Shown here: piece by piece, positions 1 through 13,600 of the stretch
Layout of the letters: every line of letters starts with the position of its first letter
Numbering within the stretch: the stretch's first letter is position 1
Source: Plantago ovata
Taxonomy: Eukaryota > Streptophyta > Magnoliopsida > Lamiales > Plantaginaceae
Assembly (NCBI GenBank): GCA_028274465.1
Contig: CM051456.1
Location: 109,793,397 to 109,857,396, forward strand
Reading direction: 5' to 3'
Length of the DNA: 64,000 bases
Made by a program: the position numbers and the translations under genes
The notes under the pieces: generated by a model
Databases searched by the model: none
Seen by the model: only the letters and a program-made list of their open reading frames with translations
What the model was told of the DNA's origin: nothing

Positions 1-3000
1 ATATGGTTTATCTGATCTTGTGACAGCTGATGCAATTGTGTCAAAAGGCCTTGCTGGACTTGGATATGAGTATATTAACCTTGGTAAGTTCAACGTTTCT
101 TTTTCCGTTCATTTGGTTCAGGAAGGTAATATGATGTTTTTAATTGACAAAACGATGCTTCTGGAAGAATGAGATTTACTGAATGCTCCTAACGGAGATG
201 AAAGTGTTTTCGTTAAGGTTAAGCATCCTCAAGCCAAGCTACTAGCTGAGAGTTTGGGAGAGGGTTTTGAGAATGGATTTTTTATTTTGGTGAAAGTTGA
301 GTTTTGAAGTTGAAAGTTGAGGTTTCAAATTTCACTTTATAGATCAACCCCCAATATCTTGATTCTCGAGGAGTTTGGTTTCTTGATGCAATCTCAATAT
401 AATTTTTGCCTTGGTTATGTACATAGCTTGTTTTGTTGACACCTTTTTTTATCTCATCTTTCAGATGATTGTTGGGCAGAAAAAGACAGGGATTCTAAGG
501 TATGTATCATGTTTAGTTCCCTCATCTTGTCAGTTTCTCATTAGATTTCGATGGACTCACTGTCAAATAATTCATGTTAGGATCTGGTGGTTGACTTCTC
601 TATATGGCTTTGTGGGAATTTTTTACATTCTTTTGTCACTACTTGTTTGTCTTTAATTCCTTCTTGTTTTTTTGACTTTAATTCCTTCTTGTTTTTTATG
701 AAAAAGTTTAACTTAGTTAATCAGTAACTTCGTTTTGATGGAAATTTGTTGCATTCTTGTCACAACTTGTTTATAATCGGCTAACCATATGTCTCTGTAG
801 CTCATAATTTTATTTGTCAAGACAAGGCCATATTTGCCATTTCGATGTTAGTAATTATTTCTACAAGAAAATATTACTATATTTAATCCAACTTTTACTA
901 AACTAATAGGTCAAAATTATTCCATCATTTACTTGCTAGAAGGTGTTTCATGTAAGTAAGCACTTATGAAGTATATATGCTTCGCTAAACATATTATTGA
1001 ATTTAAATTGCAGGGGAATTTGGTTGCCAAAGCTTCTACATTTCCTTCTGGAATCAAGGCGCTGGCTGATTATGTTCATGGAAAGGGATTAAAACTTGGA
1101 ATTTACTCTGATGCAGGGTAATCCTGTTTGACTTCAACTCATATTAACAACATAATCCAGAGAACATAAAAACTGGAAATTACAAACAATTTACCAAAAG
1201 TGCTCGAGTATGGAAAGAGGTGTGACATAAGGATGCTTCATTTATTATTTTGGCTCTCCTTAATTTGCAGAGTTCAGACATGCAGCATGCAAATGCCTGG
1301 ATCCCTAGGACATGAAGAACAAGATGCAAAAACTTTCGCTTCATGGGTACGCTTGTGTTTGTTGGTTTTAGGAAGGCGTAAAGATGCAGGTGCATTCATA
1401 AATTTACAAAATATCAACTAGTTTATTTATCACCTGGTTATTATCCAAAACAGGAAGTCGATTATTTGAAGTATGACAATTGTAATAGCAATGGGATGAG
1501 CTCTAAGGAAAGGTATAATTGTTTCCTTAATTTAATTGGACTGGACCATCATTTTGAACCTGATGCTTAAGTGCACTTCTTGCTTCTTAATTAGGTATCC
1601 CATAATGGCAAAGGCTTTACAAAATTCTGGAAGGTCCATCTTCTTCTCTATGTGTGAATGGTAAGCCATTTTCATGCTTCTCGAGCCATGACTAGTATAC
1701 AGTTCACTTATTACGTTCATGGGTTTGCGTAAAGAAAAAAATACTATGGCATATGATTAAACACATTACATGTTTTAATTGATTTTTATGGGCTTTCTTT
1801 TAGAAAGGCTCTTGGCTTTAACTATAATATATTTACATCAATTTCATAGTTTTATTATATTTTAATTATCGCGTTACGTACAAATTACAGGGGGCAAGAG
1901 GATCCTGCAACATGGGGCAAGTCTATTGGCGGGAACAGTTGGAGAACAACTGGAGACATAAGTGATAACTGGGAAAGGTGAATCAATCCACTTCAAACTT
2001 ATTCAAAAGGGAACTTCCGATTAAAAAAAAATTAAAAACATGGCAATTCCTTTGAGATCATTGCTGTAGTCTTTAATATGTGCTAAGAAGGTTTAACACA
2101 GTGTAGTTAACAGAAGGTACTTCCACTAATAAATCATGAGATTCTTTGATTGAGCAATTTGTTGGATGATATGAGTTGTAAACTTTAATGTAGCATTGAT
2201 GGAATCCCTTTTCATTCCTTGTTCATTCTTGGACCCATGCGTACATAAAAAATTTCTTTTTCAGTATAAATAAATGAATAAATAATAAAAATAAAGAATG
2301 ATAAATGAAAACCAATTCATATATCTTCTTATTTAGTGCTATATGAAGATCTTAAAATGGCTATAGATGAGACATTTGAAGCAAGTATTTATTATGTATA
2401 GTTTGGTTGTTTAGTATGGGGGTGTTACTTTTGGCTGTTACTACTTATTAGGCATAAACTTGATCTCTTGCTTAATGCCTAACTAACCATTCCATTTTAA
2501 CAAGTCATTTCTCTGATTATATTCTACTTTGCCAGCATGTCTTCTCTAGCAGATAAAAATGACAAATGGGCATCATATGCTGGGCCAGGTGGATGGAATG
2601 GTAAGACCGAACCACTTTGATAGTTCTATAGTTATGTCAGAAGCTTGCAAGTTTTCACGAAGATTTTGGTTCTGGTGTTCCCTCAAAAATAGCACTGCAA
2701 ATAAAACTGAAGTTGCCAAACTCTTCGTTCTCTTTATTGATTTTTCTACTGGCACTACTCCAGTATAGTTTAATTGTTATTCATGATCCCCTTTGTCATG
2801 ATTTTGGAAGATCCTGACATGCTAGAAGTTGGAAATGGTGGCATGACCTTCCAAGAATATCGATCACATTTCAGCATATGGGCATTAGCAAAGTAAGTAC
2901 ATAATTTATAAGTTGAACTTCAGCTACACCGTGCTAACATGTGTTGTGGTGTTTGCTGGATTAGGCACCTCTGCTCATTGGATGTGATGTTAGGTCAATG

Positions 3001-3892
3001 GACAGTACAACTCTGGCAATACTAAGCAATGATGAAGTTATTGCAGTTAACCAGGGTGAGTTACATCAAGTAGCTGCTCAGCTTTATCGCAAATGAGGAC
3101 AGATAGAAATCACAAAAAAAAAATTAAAAAAAATGAAGTTACTGTTTATTTACATATTACTTTAATTTGGAAACAGATAAACTTGGCATTCAAGGGAAAA
3201 AGATCAAGAAAGATGGAGACTTGGAGGTTTGTCTGCATAAGCTATTCCCATTATCTATTGGTTTAAATATGTAGTCGACCATTTATTTGAAGAACAGCCG
3301 TGTTTTATTTACAGCTCATTGACCACCTAGCCAGCCCAATTTTCTCTGAAACTTGAACGTTTTATTATTTGGCCAAAAGCTCGTGTGTACTGCCCTAATG
3401 AATTAGATGAAATTTGCCAAACATGAAACTCAAATGTAATACGTAGTTTGTATGACATGCCAATGCTTCATAGAAATACAATCCTGCCATAATACAGACG
3501 TTGTATACATATTTTGCTACAGATTTGGGGAGGACAGCTCAGTGGAGGTAAATTCGCTCTTGTGTTGTGGAACAGAGGTTCTTCGGAAGCTACAATTACT
3601 GCTTATTTCTCGGACATAGGTTTTAATTCATCAACAGTTGTCCATGCACGAGACTTGTGGGAGGTAAGAAAGAAAGATGATGTCTATTGTCTACACAACA
3701 ATATTATATGTGGATTGACGGACCTTTCTTTCAGCTCTGTTTCTTTGAATCTGTTGTAGATTTATACTAATATATTCTTCCATATATTGTATTTCTTTAT
3801 GTCTGCAGCATTCAAATCACAAAAAGGAAGGACAAATTTCAGCTAGTGTGGCTTCCCATGACTGCAAAATGTATGTACTGTCTCCGATATGA
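1..3892 (+). CDS. AGAL: Alpha-galactosidase (GH27), 5'-truncated by the window
   Basis: Glycoside hydrolase family 27 enzyme that removes terminal alpha-1,6-galactose from raffinose-type sugars, galactomannan and galactolipids; plant members are secreted or vacuolar. Exons read by eye: 1-83, 465-499, 1014-1117, 1271-1346, 1454-1512, 1595-1660, 1891-1977, 2536-2600, 2811-2892, 2965-3055, 3177-3226, 3523-3663, 3809-3892 (TGA). Visible family motifs are [19 protein letters not shown] with the catalytic nucleophile Asp at 1475-1477, [10 protein letters not shown] with the acid/base Asp at 1955-1957, and [18 protein letters not shown]. The signal peptide and first exons lie outside the window. All introns look like GT-AG, but the junction 2892/2965 is one base out of frame: the expected AAG/GT donor reads AAAGTAAGT, lacking one G. 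That is either an assembly error or a real frameshift. The family call is secure. Confidence 0.95.
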
Positions 3893-4683
3893 GGAGTTTA
3901 AACTAAAGCTAGCCAATGGACTGCTCCACTGGCTTGAATAATGTTGTATACGTGTACGTAAGGTCATGATAATTTTACCTCAAGTTTATAAAGTAATTGT
4001 CGATTCAAGAATATTCTAATATAAAATAAAATGTCTATTGTTTACAGTGTGAAGGCATATTGGTTTCGTTTTACTTTCACGCAATCTTACTCTAACAATA
4101 GAGGGGAAATGTGCTTAAATTGCATGAACCTTATTCGTCCAAATTTGTATCTGGGTAGCCACATTTAACATCACTTACCAGATGATTTGCACAACATTAC
4201 GACTTAACCTATGGACAATTTCTGTCTGTTGAACCCAAGTCAAGGCTACATTTTTTTAAACAAGGAGGTTATTTCCAAGCAAGAGAACCTTCAAAAAATT
4301 CATTGGAGTTATGTTCCAAACTCCAAAGCAAGTTCACGGCTTGTTTAGATCGAAGGTAACTAATAAAGTGTTGAGTTGGTAAAACGATCACTTTTAACTT
4401 GGGGACTTAATGTAAGATCTGAATACCACTTACATATACAAGAATGTTTGATATAGACAGTAAAAAAATAAAGGCACATTGGTCTCTTTCCCTTTCATTC
4501 ACACAGTACAGTTCACACTGATTGATTTTGCACAGCCGGTCTTTTGAACTAATGTATTCACTCCTATCCTACATGAATATCAGGGAGAATTACTTGAGAT
4601 TCCCGAATCCCTAACAGTGGCATGAGTAGTTATGCATCCACTGATCCACATTCCACTCTTATGTTCTACATTCTCACAGCCGC
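3893..4683. other. Convergent 3' intergenic region
   Basis: About 790 bases between the stop codon of the alpha-galactosidase gene and the stop codon of the TEX2-like gene on the opposite strand. It must hold both 3' UTRs and both polyadenylation regions. It is AT-rich, and I see no coding region, RNA gene or clear repeat in it. Confidence 0.6.
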
Positions 4684-7600
4684 TCATGCGCTTGACTGAA
4701 ACCCTTCCTTCCTCATCCGCTCGACTAAAATCCTTCCTTTTTCCTCAACCTGACGCCTCTTCACCTCGAGCTTTTCTCCCATTCTCTTTCCTAATCCGCG
4801 CATCCGTTCTCTTGTCCCTAGTCTCCTCAGTTTTGACTCATCATCTTCTGAGCTATGTGTTTGTCCTTCCGTAGAAACAAGTGATCGGGAATGTATGGTA
4901 GAGTCCACTTTATCCTCTGTGCTACTCGAGACAAAGTCGTCCTTTTCCAGTAGTGGAGCTTGAAGCTCCTCGAGAGAACCATCATTCATCGAGGACTCAG
5001 TCACAGAACTTAATGAAGATCGGGGTGAGCTTACTTGTGCAGTATGACCAACACTCTTCGATTTCTGAAGGACAGCTTCTGATGTCCGAGTGGAATTTGC
5101 TCGTTTCATTGTATTGTTAGTCGAATCTTGGTTAGATCGATACCACATGAATGGAGCAACTTTCCTTGGGACCCAATCATCTTTTTCCGCTAACATCCAA
5201 GGGATAGAGATGCTTTCTCTGTTTGGAAGTACCATTGTTTCACGGATTCCGGCCTGAAAGGAACAAAAACTGTATCATCAACCCCCAAATTTCAAACAGA
5301 CATGTACTGTATGAAAGAGTAAATAACAACAGCAAACCCCATTTGACATATGCAGTCAGCACCACGTAGAGATGCATTGATTCAGGAAAGGTGGAAGTAT
5401 AGCATAGAAATTAGAAACCCTTCTGTATAAACTACACCGATCCCTTATCATAATAGTTCAGAAACGTATTAAATCCCATATCCCATTCTCAAGAAATCTG
5501 AACTAAAACTGGTCTTTATACATAAACTTGGAAAACCTTTTTTGCAATTTGCACATATATTTTGTTTGGGCTTGTGTGCAGATTTTTTGAAAAACAGAAC
5601 ACAGTGTGCATTGAGATAACATGGGTTTTGTGCAAGTTACATATCACAGGATTGTATTACTTCCATTTCGATTCAGGTTTACAAAAATACCATACAGTTA
5701 AGTCTTGTTATTTCACAACGAAAGGAATGTTCTGCCACCTCCTCACGTTCTCCCTTTTGGAAACAGTGTGCATGGATTAGATTTTTCCTGTGCTGTTACA
5801 ATTCATAGGCGATCTAGCCATGTCATTTTTCACCCCGCACCAAAAAATATCCTTGTTTTATTTTCAGATCTAGGTGAATCATTCCACCAGTTCTTAACAG
5901 TATCAAGAGAGTCCATCTAATCCACCACGCAATTTAATATATGAAAATGTAGGCATGCATAGATGTAAGTAAAGAGTCTGACCTTGAATCGATTTATCAG
6001 AAACACAGCAAGATGCCCACTTGTAATTTTACGGTCACCAACATATGATTCCAAGTTGAATTCAATATCGGGCATGGAAGAGAAAGCCAACCAAATTTGA
6101 TCTGAAGGTGGAGGCTTCATGGACAGCCTTAATGTTCCACGGAGAGAAGAAATCCTTATACCCAAAGTGATGGGAACCTTCAATAAATAAAGTAAAACAG
6201 GTCAGAAACACTAAAACCATACCCTCACGTTGTGTTCAGGCCATCTTCCACAAAAGAAGCTGTGTTTACTCATAAAATTAGATTAAATATACACCAAGCT
6301 GTAAATCTACTTATGGATCTCAGAATACGACTTGTTTCTCACTCCCCCTATCACACTCTGGTGGCCATGATGTTCTGTATGCGCTTCTTTGTGATTATAA
6401 TCAGAAGAATGCACAAGATCTATTGACTATTGAGGATAATTTATCACTTCATTTTTTGTATGTGAAGGTATGCTTTGGTAACTTGATTTGATCATTGTCC
6501 AAGAGTGTGACAATCATAACATATGCACATGTTAGATTGTCTAAGAGTCTATATGCAGCATCTGTGATTGACATGGGTTCTTCTTTACAATACAGCACTG
6601 CCCTCGAGCTCAGTGAGTGATTCTGCTTTCTTTGTAAAACTAATACAGCCTCACAGCAGACTAACTACTCTCTCATCAAGTCCAGGCGACATTGACAAAA
6701 TATTCATTCCGTAAGTTTCCGAAAGGGATCAAGGGTCAACACTGAATGCACATGGTAGCTTCTTCCTGATTCCCATAAATGGTTCAAGAATAAACCTTGA
6801 AAAGTCTCACATGGCTTACACCACTGAATTAGCTACTTGGCAAAGAAAAAAAAATGCAATTCAACAATGATTTCAGTACCTACAAGGCATAGTTTGTCAG
6901 TTCATATGCAATCTCCCAGACACAATGAAGAAAATATGGGAAAGATGTTATTGAGTTAGGTGAACAACTTGACTCGATTGTTCCCAGATTTCTAGGGATA
7001 AACATGAGTTCTGAGTTTTCTGATTTTTGTTTGTTAAAGCTGAAAAGACGGGTTTTTATGAAATTGCAAATTTTTTACAAGATAGAAATTGATCTGGATG
7101 CCATGTAGAGAATATGGGAAGGATGTTAATGATTACATTGCATCTTATTCATATTTCTTCTCAACATTACAGAATTATACAAAGACAAGTGTTAAAAAAT
7201 CACACAAGAATAGTAATTAATGCGTTATTGCATGCACTGTTCATTAGCATGTCTGCATTGTGCTAATTTATATTTCAAGACTTGATGGTATCAAATCTCA
7301 AGTTTTGACACACTATGGCCTAGAAATCCAACTCAACTATTTATATGACATGCCGAGAATTCATTTATTATGTGCACAAAATAAAATTCTTTCAGCCTTG
7401 GCACTTTCGTGAGCATGGGTAGTCCAATCTCTAAGTGAGGTGCAGACTTTTGAATTTGATGCAACTGGAATGAACACGGTCCGATGCTGTACATGAAGAT
7501 AATAGAAATATCTAGTAAAAGTAGTAACTATCTGTGATAGGAAATCAAAGGCATTAAGTGATGAGATCCATCACCCCAACCTATAGGCTCTAGAATGAAT

Positions 7601-10600
7601 ACCTATAGGCCACAGATGAGAACTTCGTCTTGATTTGAAATCAAACAGAGCCCCTCCCAAGAAAAGAAACACTCCAGATAATTAGCATGGAGAAAACCCA
7701 TATTAGCTCTTGAACCAGAAGTTATCTGGATTCTAATTAAAAACATAGAGGGACACCAGTGTTTGAGTTACAGAATGATAAATCTGGAGTATAATTATTT
7801 TTAAGCACGATATAGCACCTTAGGAAGTCAGATTACTTTGAGAAGCCTTCAAGACTATATGATCTAGTACCATATCAGCAAGAGGCTATGGTATATTATA
7901 TCCTCTCTACTTTGAGAACAATGCCTCCATCTTTGGTGCTTAGGAAGAGGCTGAGGGTCTCTTTTCAAACATTTAATTTTTCTTCAACGCGATTTAGATG
8001 AAGGTACTCCCGCTCTAGGAAAAAATTGATGGCATGACAAGATTTAACACATTATGATGCAAAAGTGAAAAGACAACTTTGCTTCATATTCCAACGGCAG
8101 AACTTTCAGTGTCATCGGAAAATCCCCTCCAGCATATTAGATGCCAGAGGCAACTAGAAACAACGGATAGTACACCACTAAACAGAACAGTATGCAAACA
8201 TATATGTGGATCCTAATAAAAAGCTCCGCACAGAACCACTTCAAGAATGAGACTAAAATGGAAAACTTATTAAATGGCTGGCTTCAAAATGAGTATCTAA
8301 GTAGCAGAAGAGGACTGCATTACAAACCTGTGAGAACTGTTTGGTAATAGAATGTAACACAGACTTCCATTTAGGCACTTGACATGAGGCACCAGCTAGG
8401 TTTTTGGAAGTTTCTTTTTCATCTGCAAAAGGTATTGAATGGAGTGAATAGTCAACGGCAAGCTGGCATATAACTGAAAATAAACAAAGAATGTGGCAAA
8501 TACAGAACGCCGAGTTGTAAGTAAAAGAATCCAGTCATCCGACAGCCAGGTGCATCAAATAACTACCCTCTTAACAGGCAGAGAAGATGATATTCTCCCA
8601 ACAAATCATAACAAAAGAAAGAAAACGACGAGATGAACAGATATAAATAGGCCAACGCTCACAACACGTAAGATGCAATTTTTTAGAATAGAGCAGCCAT
8701 TACTGTTGACACCTATGTGCATTACATAGTGGCAAAGATACACATTCATACCCAAACTATCACCTCGCTACACTTTCCTACCTAAACTTTAAAAAGTTAC
8801 ACTAGCACACCAAAACTATTACTCAAGTCACACTTTGCTACCTAAACTAAACAAAGTTACATCTTTCTCTTCGGCTCTTCCTATCTAAAGTATCCAAAAT
8901 ATTACACTTAAATATCAATATTGAAGCAACTAGTTAAATAAATATCAAAATATTTGTAAAATATCAAACAAAATTGTCATTATTTTTTAGATAACTAATT
9001 AATGAATATAAATACTTTTTAAAATGGGATAAAGACCAAAAATTACTTAAACTTCAAACTATTTCATAAAACCTAAATACTCCTAAATAGTGAAATTGGA
9101 AAACAGAATTTTTATTTTTTTAAATTTGAGATTTTATCTTAAGCACATGAAAACATTGTTTAACTATAATTTTTTGTGGTTCTATGGTTGGTCTGGACTT
9201 CGGTCGACCTTTGTACTTAACTGTTTTGGAGTTAATAAGATATTTGTTCACTTCCAAAAAAAACAATGTTTAACTATATTTTTTGATGTTTGATAAAATA
9301 TTAATTGTAGTTTGTATATATTTACATTTTCACACTCCTTTAATTATTCTAGGAAATTATTAATTATATAAAATATTAATTTCTAGGTATTTAATCACTA
9401 CAAAATACTTACTCCAGATCGGAGCTTCTAGATTGGTATTTTATGATTGTTTAAGTTCTTCATTTTATGTATTTAATTTATTTATTTTTGCGGTTATTAT
9501 TTTTTATTTGAATACTAAAGGTGTAAGATTAGGTAGAAAAGTGTAACTTGATTAATAGTTCATATACTGAAGTGTAACTTTTAAAAGTTCAGATATGAAA
9601 ATGTAAGTGGGGTGATAATTTGGATAAGAAAATGTTTTTCTTCTTTTTCCTAAAGTTAGTTAACACCATTATTTTACTTTTAAGGTCTACACATCTAAAA
9701 TAAGTTAGTATTTTGTTCGATAGCATAATGTAGAAAGTGATCATTACCTAAGATACCCCAATAAACACCCACTTCTCAAATGGATCCCTGGCATTTGAAC
9801 AATTACATCCAAATAGTCACAATATATTTTCTAATTGCACATGGATCCAAAACTCAAAGGGGGTGCTAATGTGGCCAGCAAATTTTAATATACTTCCATT
9901 TTCTTATCTTAAATTCTGGAAAACCTTTTTTTCACACACAAACAAATTTCATGCACACACGGATACAGACAATTCTCTTATTTGTTTTCTATTTCCGACT
10001 TTCCTTACTCCTCCGTTGATGGAGCAGAATCTTTGTATATTTGAGGACCAGGCTCCATTACTCCAGTAATGGTGAATGGAGAAATAAGTATTAAAAAAAA
10101 TAATAACTTTGGGTTAATTTTGAAAATATTAGATACTTTAGGTTTGTGTATTGAGAATTTAATAAATTACAGGGTTGATTGACCACAAAAAAAAAAAAAA
10201 AAGGTTGACTGACCAAAAAAAAGGGAAGGGAGGGGGGGGGGGGTTGAATGGTTGATTGAAAATTTGAAATAAGTAAAACTGAATTTTCATTCATGATCTC
10301 AATTTCCATGGAATTGATTTTATCACTTAATCAACACATTTCAGCTGAACTATTTATTGTGTGGTATCATATGAAATTTACCCATGTACTAGAATATAAT
10401 TAAGTATATCGTTTAAATCACAAAAAAGGGGAAGTGCTGCCTTCCAGCTCTTATCATATCATTATTACCGTCGAGTGATTACAGCAGACTCTATAGAAGC
10501 AGCAGGCAATGACTCAACATTACCTAATTATGATTAAAATTTATTTATATTTTAACCAACTATAGGAGGATTACCTCCCATACTTCTCATGCATCAGTGG

Positions 10601-13600
10601 TTCTAGTCTTATAGATTTATCAACAATAAATTTCAGTAAATAAGTAGAAAAGTTCACTGAAAAAAAAAAAAAAGTTGCTTTATTGCTATGCAATTATGCA
10701 TCACCTCAAAAATAAACTGTTCTTACGACTAGTGTATTTAGGCTAGTATTTTGGGGTTTTGGCTCTGACCAAAAGAATAACCCATCAAAAACACTATCAC
10801 GGTTACTAACATTTGTGGGCTCCACTAAAGTACCTACTTCCTTTCCTCTTGTTTTCTACCATCTTCTGTACCATCTTAATCTTCCTTTCACTCTCTTACA
10901 CATCAACCATTTCACATAAAATGATTAAGCACATCTGCTAACACTAATGAATCCCAATTTCAATCCAAAATCAATCACGCCTTTATTTTGGAAGGCAAAA
11001 GGACTTAACCCACTATATAAAAAGGAGTGAAGGATCAAAATCCAGATATCAAACCAAACAGGCAACATGTCTCAGTAAGACCATTAAGAGTTGCACACAT
11101 CCTCTAAACCAAATATATTAGACCATCGTGCCTGTCATGGAAATACTCAAATCATGATAAATTCTATAAGGCATCTAGAAAGGATTGTTGAACTCTTTGT
11201 AGCCACCCCCAAGATAATATGGAATTCCTCTGGAATGGTCTAAATAATACTGTTGCTTGCATATAGACTACAGTTGATATTAGAATTGGAAATATGAATG
11301 GATGGACAGGACACACAGTCTGCAAAGCATTATTCCAGTTAACAGAGCATAAACTGCCAAGACAGCAGCCTGTCGAGTGCAACATATGTAGCAAGTTTAA
11401 TAAACTGGATGAAGAATGAAAAAAGTTACCTGGGCCACCATCTCCTTCCCCCTTTTGTTTGCTTTCATCCACTGTCTCGTTGGAAAGTTTCAGTTGTTCC
11501 CCAAGATGCTCAAAATCGTCCAGTAGATCTGCGGGTACTTCACTAGCAGTATTAGTATCAATACGAGTGTCCTCCCCTTCTAACTCTAATTCTTGAATCT
11601 CAAGCCTCGTTTCAATGTCCAGAATTGCACCCCCAAGATATTCTACGTCAATTTCCATTGCCCAAACCTCATTCATATCTGAGGGAAGGACCCTCATCGC
11701 AAGAATGCGAGGAGGAAGAGTACCAGGATCCAAAGCAGTGCAAGTGATTCCACCAATATAAGAAGGGATCCGCATGTTGGACAATGCTCTCTATTAAATA
11801 TGTAATACACAAATTAGTCGGCATATAACAAGCATGTACAAACACCCCCAAATAAACTGCTTCACTGCATAAAATTAGCCTCACCATCTGGTCTTTCTAG
11901 GTATAATGGAATTATTCTAGACTCGGTCTAAAGTTTTGCAAACAAAAACTCATGGTAGATATCACTTATCTTATACAAGAACTTGCATGATATTCAAACA
12001 TTTTAAATTTATAGTCAGCATTATATTACCAAGGACTTTTCTGTTGTCAACAACTGTAGAAATTAGTAAGGAGCAAGGGCCAGATTGACATTTTAAATTC
12101 TTTTAATAACAAAAGAGAAATCACTCCCTGGATGTAACATAGTGGTCACGGATAAGTATACAGACACTTCCATAAGTAACTCAATAATAAAGTTCATCAA
12201 GGATAACTGAAATGTAGTAGATCTTGGAAAAAATATTGCACCAATTAAATCAGGAATGTCAGAAGAATGCTATAAAAATCGCATTTATTGAAATTACAAC
12301 CATATCAAACACATTGAAAATGAAAACGCTAAAACCTAAGTTAATGATATACCAAATGAAACCGGCCTGTAGAAGTGCCAAAATCTATAGACAAAAACAA
12401 GTTGGGAAATATTTGCACCACATGAAAGACCTCGATTTGTCTAAGCTGATAAGAAATGTAAACCTCAGGCCCATCATATGTTTGTTCTAGATATAAGATA
12501 TTATACTATGTATAATCCTCTGGTTAATGTGGAGGGTGGGGGTTGGAAGAAAATAAAGAATAAGATGGGTGGATCAACCCCGACAGCAACTGATCTAGTT
12601 CATGCAGTTTCTTTTGCTTTATAACCGAAATATTTATCAACTCTTATCATATACTATAAAACGCATATTTAGGATGTATCATAAATTCAAAATCCGATAC
12701 TAATACTGTCAATTGATAAACATATTCTATAGTTGATGAACTGTGACTCCAGTTTACAAAGTAGTGAAATGCATAAACAAGTGTGTTTGATGACCCAGTG
12801 ACATGCTTCTCACTACTTCCCTGGTTGTTAAAAGGGTTTGGGACAAACAAGGCAATAGGCAGATAAATGTATGATAGCCAGCCATCTATCTTTGCTGTGA
12901 AACAAGGGGGGTTGTGGTGGTGGGTGGGGGTCATCATAATGCTATGGTTTATTTTAGAATTACTGTTTAGTGTACAGATTAATCAAGAGACAAAGAGCAT
13001 ACTGTTTCAATATACAGTCACCTCATCACAATATTTACTCCAAAAATACCATGCCTTTTATCTAATTAGACCTCCCAGCTGAAAAAGGAAAAAACAGATT
13101 AAATTCTTCGGACAATAAGAAAGTGTTATCTTCCATCACTATGTCTCTAATTCAATTTAGGCATTTTTGGGACAAATGTACAAGTTTATGCAATAAAATT
13201 AAAAACATATCATTGTGAATCCACGCTGAACGTGAAAATTATTCCAGCACTCAAACACATCAGATAAACTATGTCTAAAGTATACACCCAAATAGAATTG
13301 GGAAAAAATAAGTACCACGTACCTGAATACGGTTTTGTACGGACCTCACCATTAGCAGATTATTTTTTGCATCAAAGAAGAGTCGGGAAAGTAAAAGATT
13401 GAAACACAGGGCACCTTCATTGTAGTCTGAGTCCCCATCAGATGTCCCAGTCAAATTACTTCTACTTCCTTGTTCTTCAGCAGATGTTGAAACGGATGAT
13501 GTGACAGTACTGCCATCGGCAGAAATAGCATTAAGCGGCTTTCCTGTTGGGATTGTTTTGCCTGAGCCATTGGTGGGGGTGGAGTCTTGTAAGGATTTTG

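Noticed and set aside
4632..4874. Plus-strand 80-residue frame
   Set aside because: Antisense to the last exon of the TEX2-like gene; no independent support.
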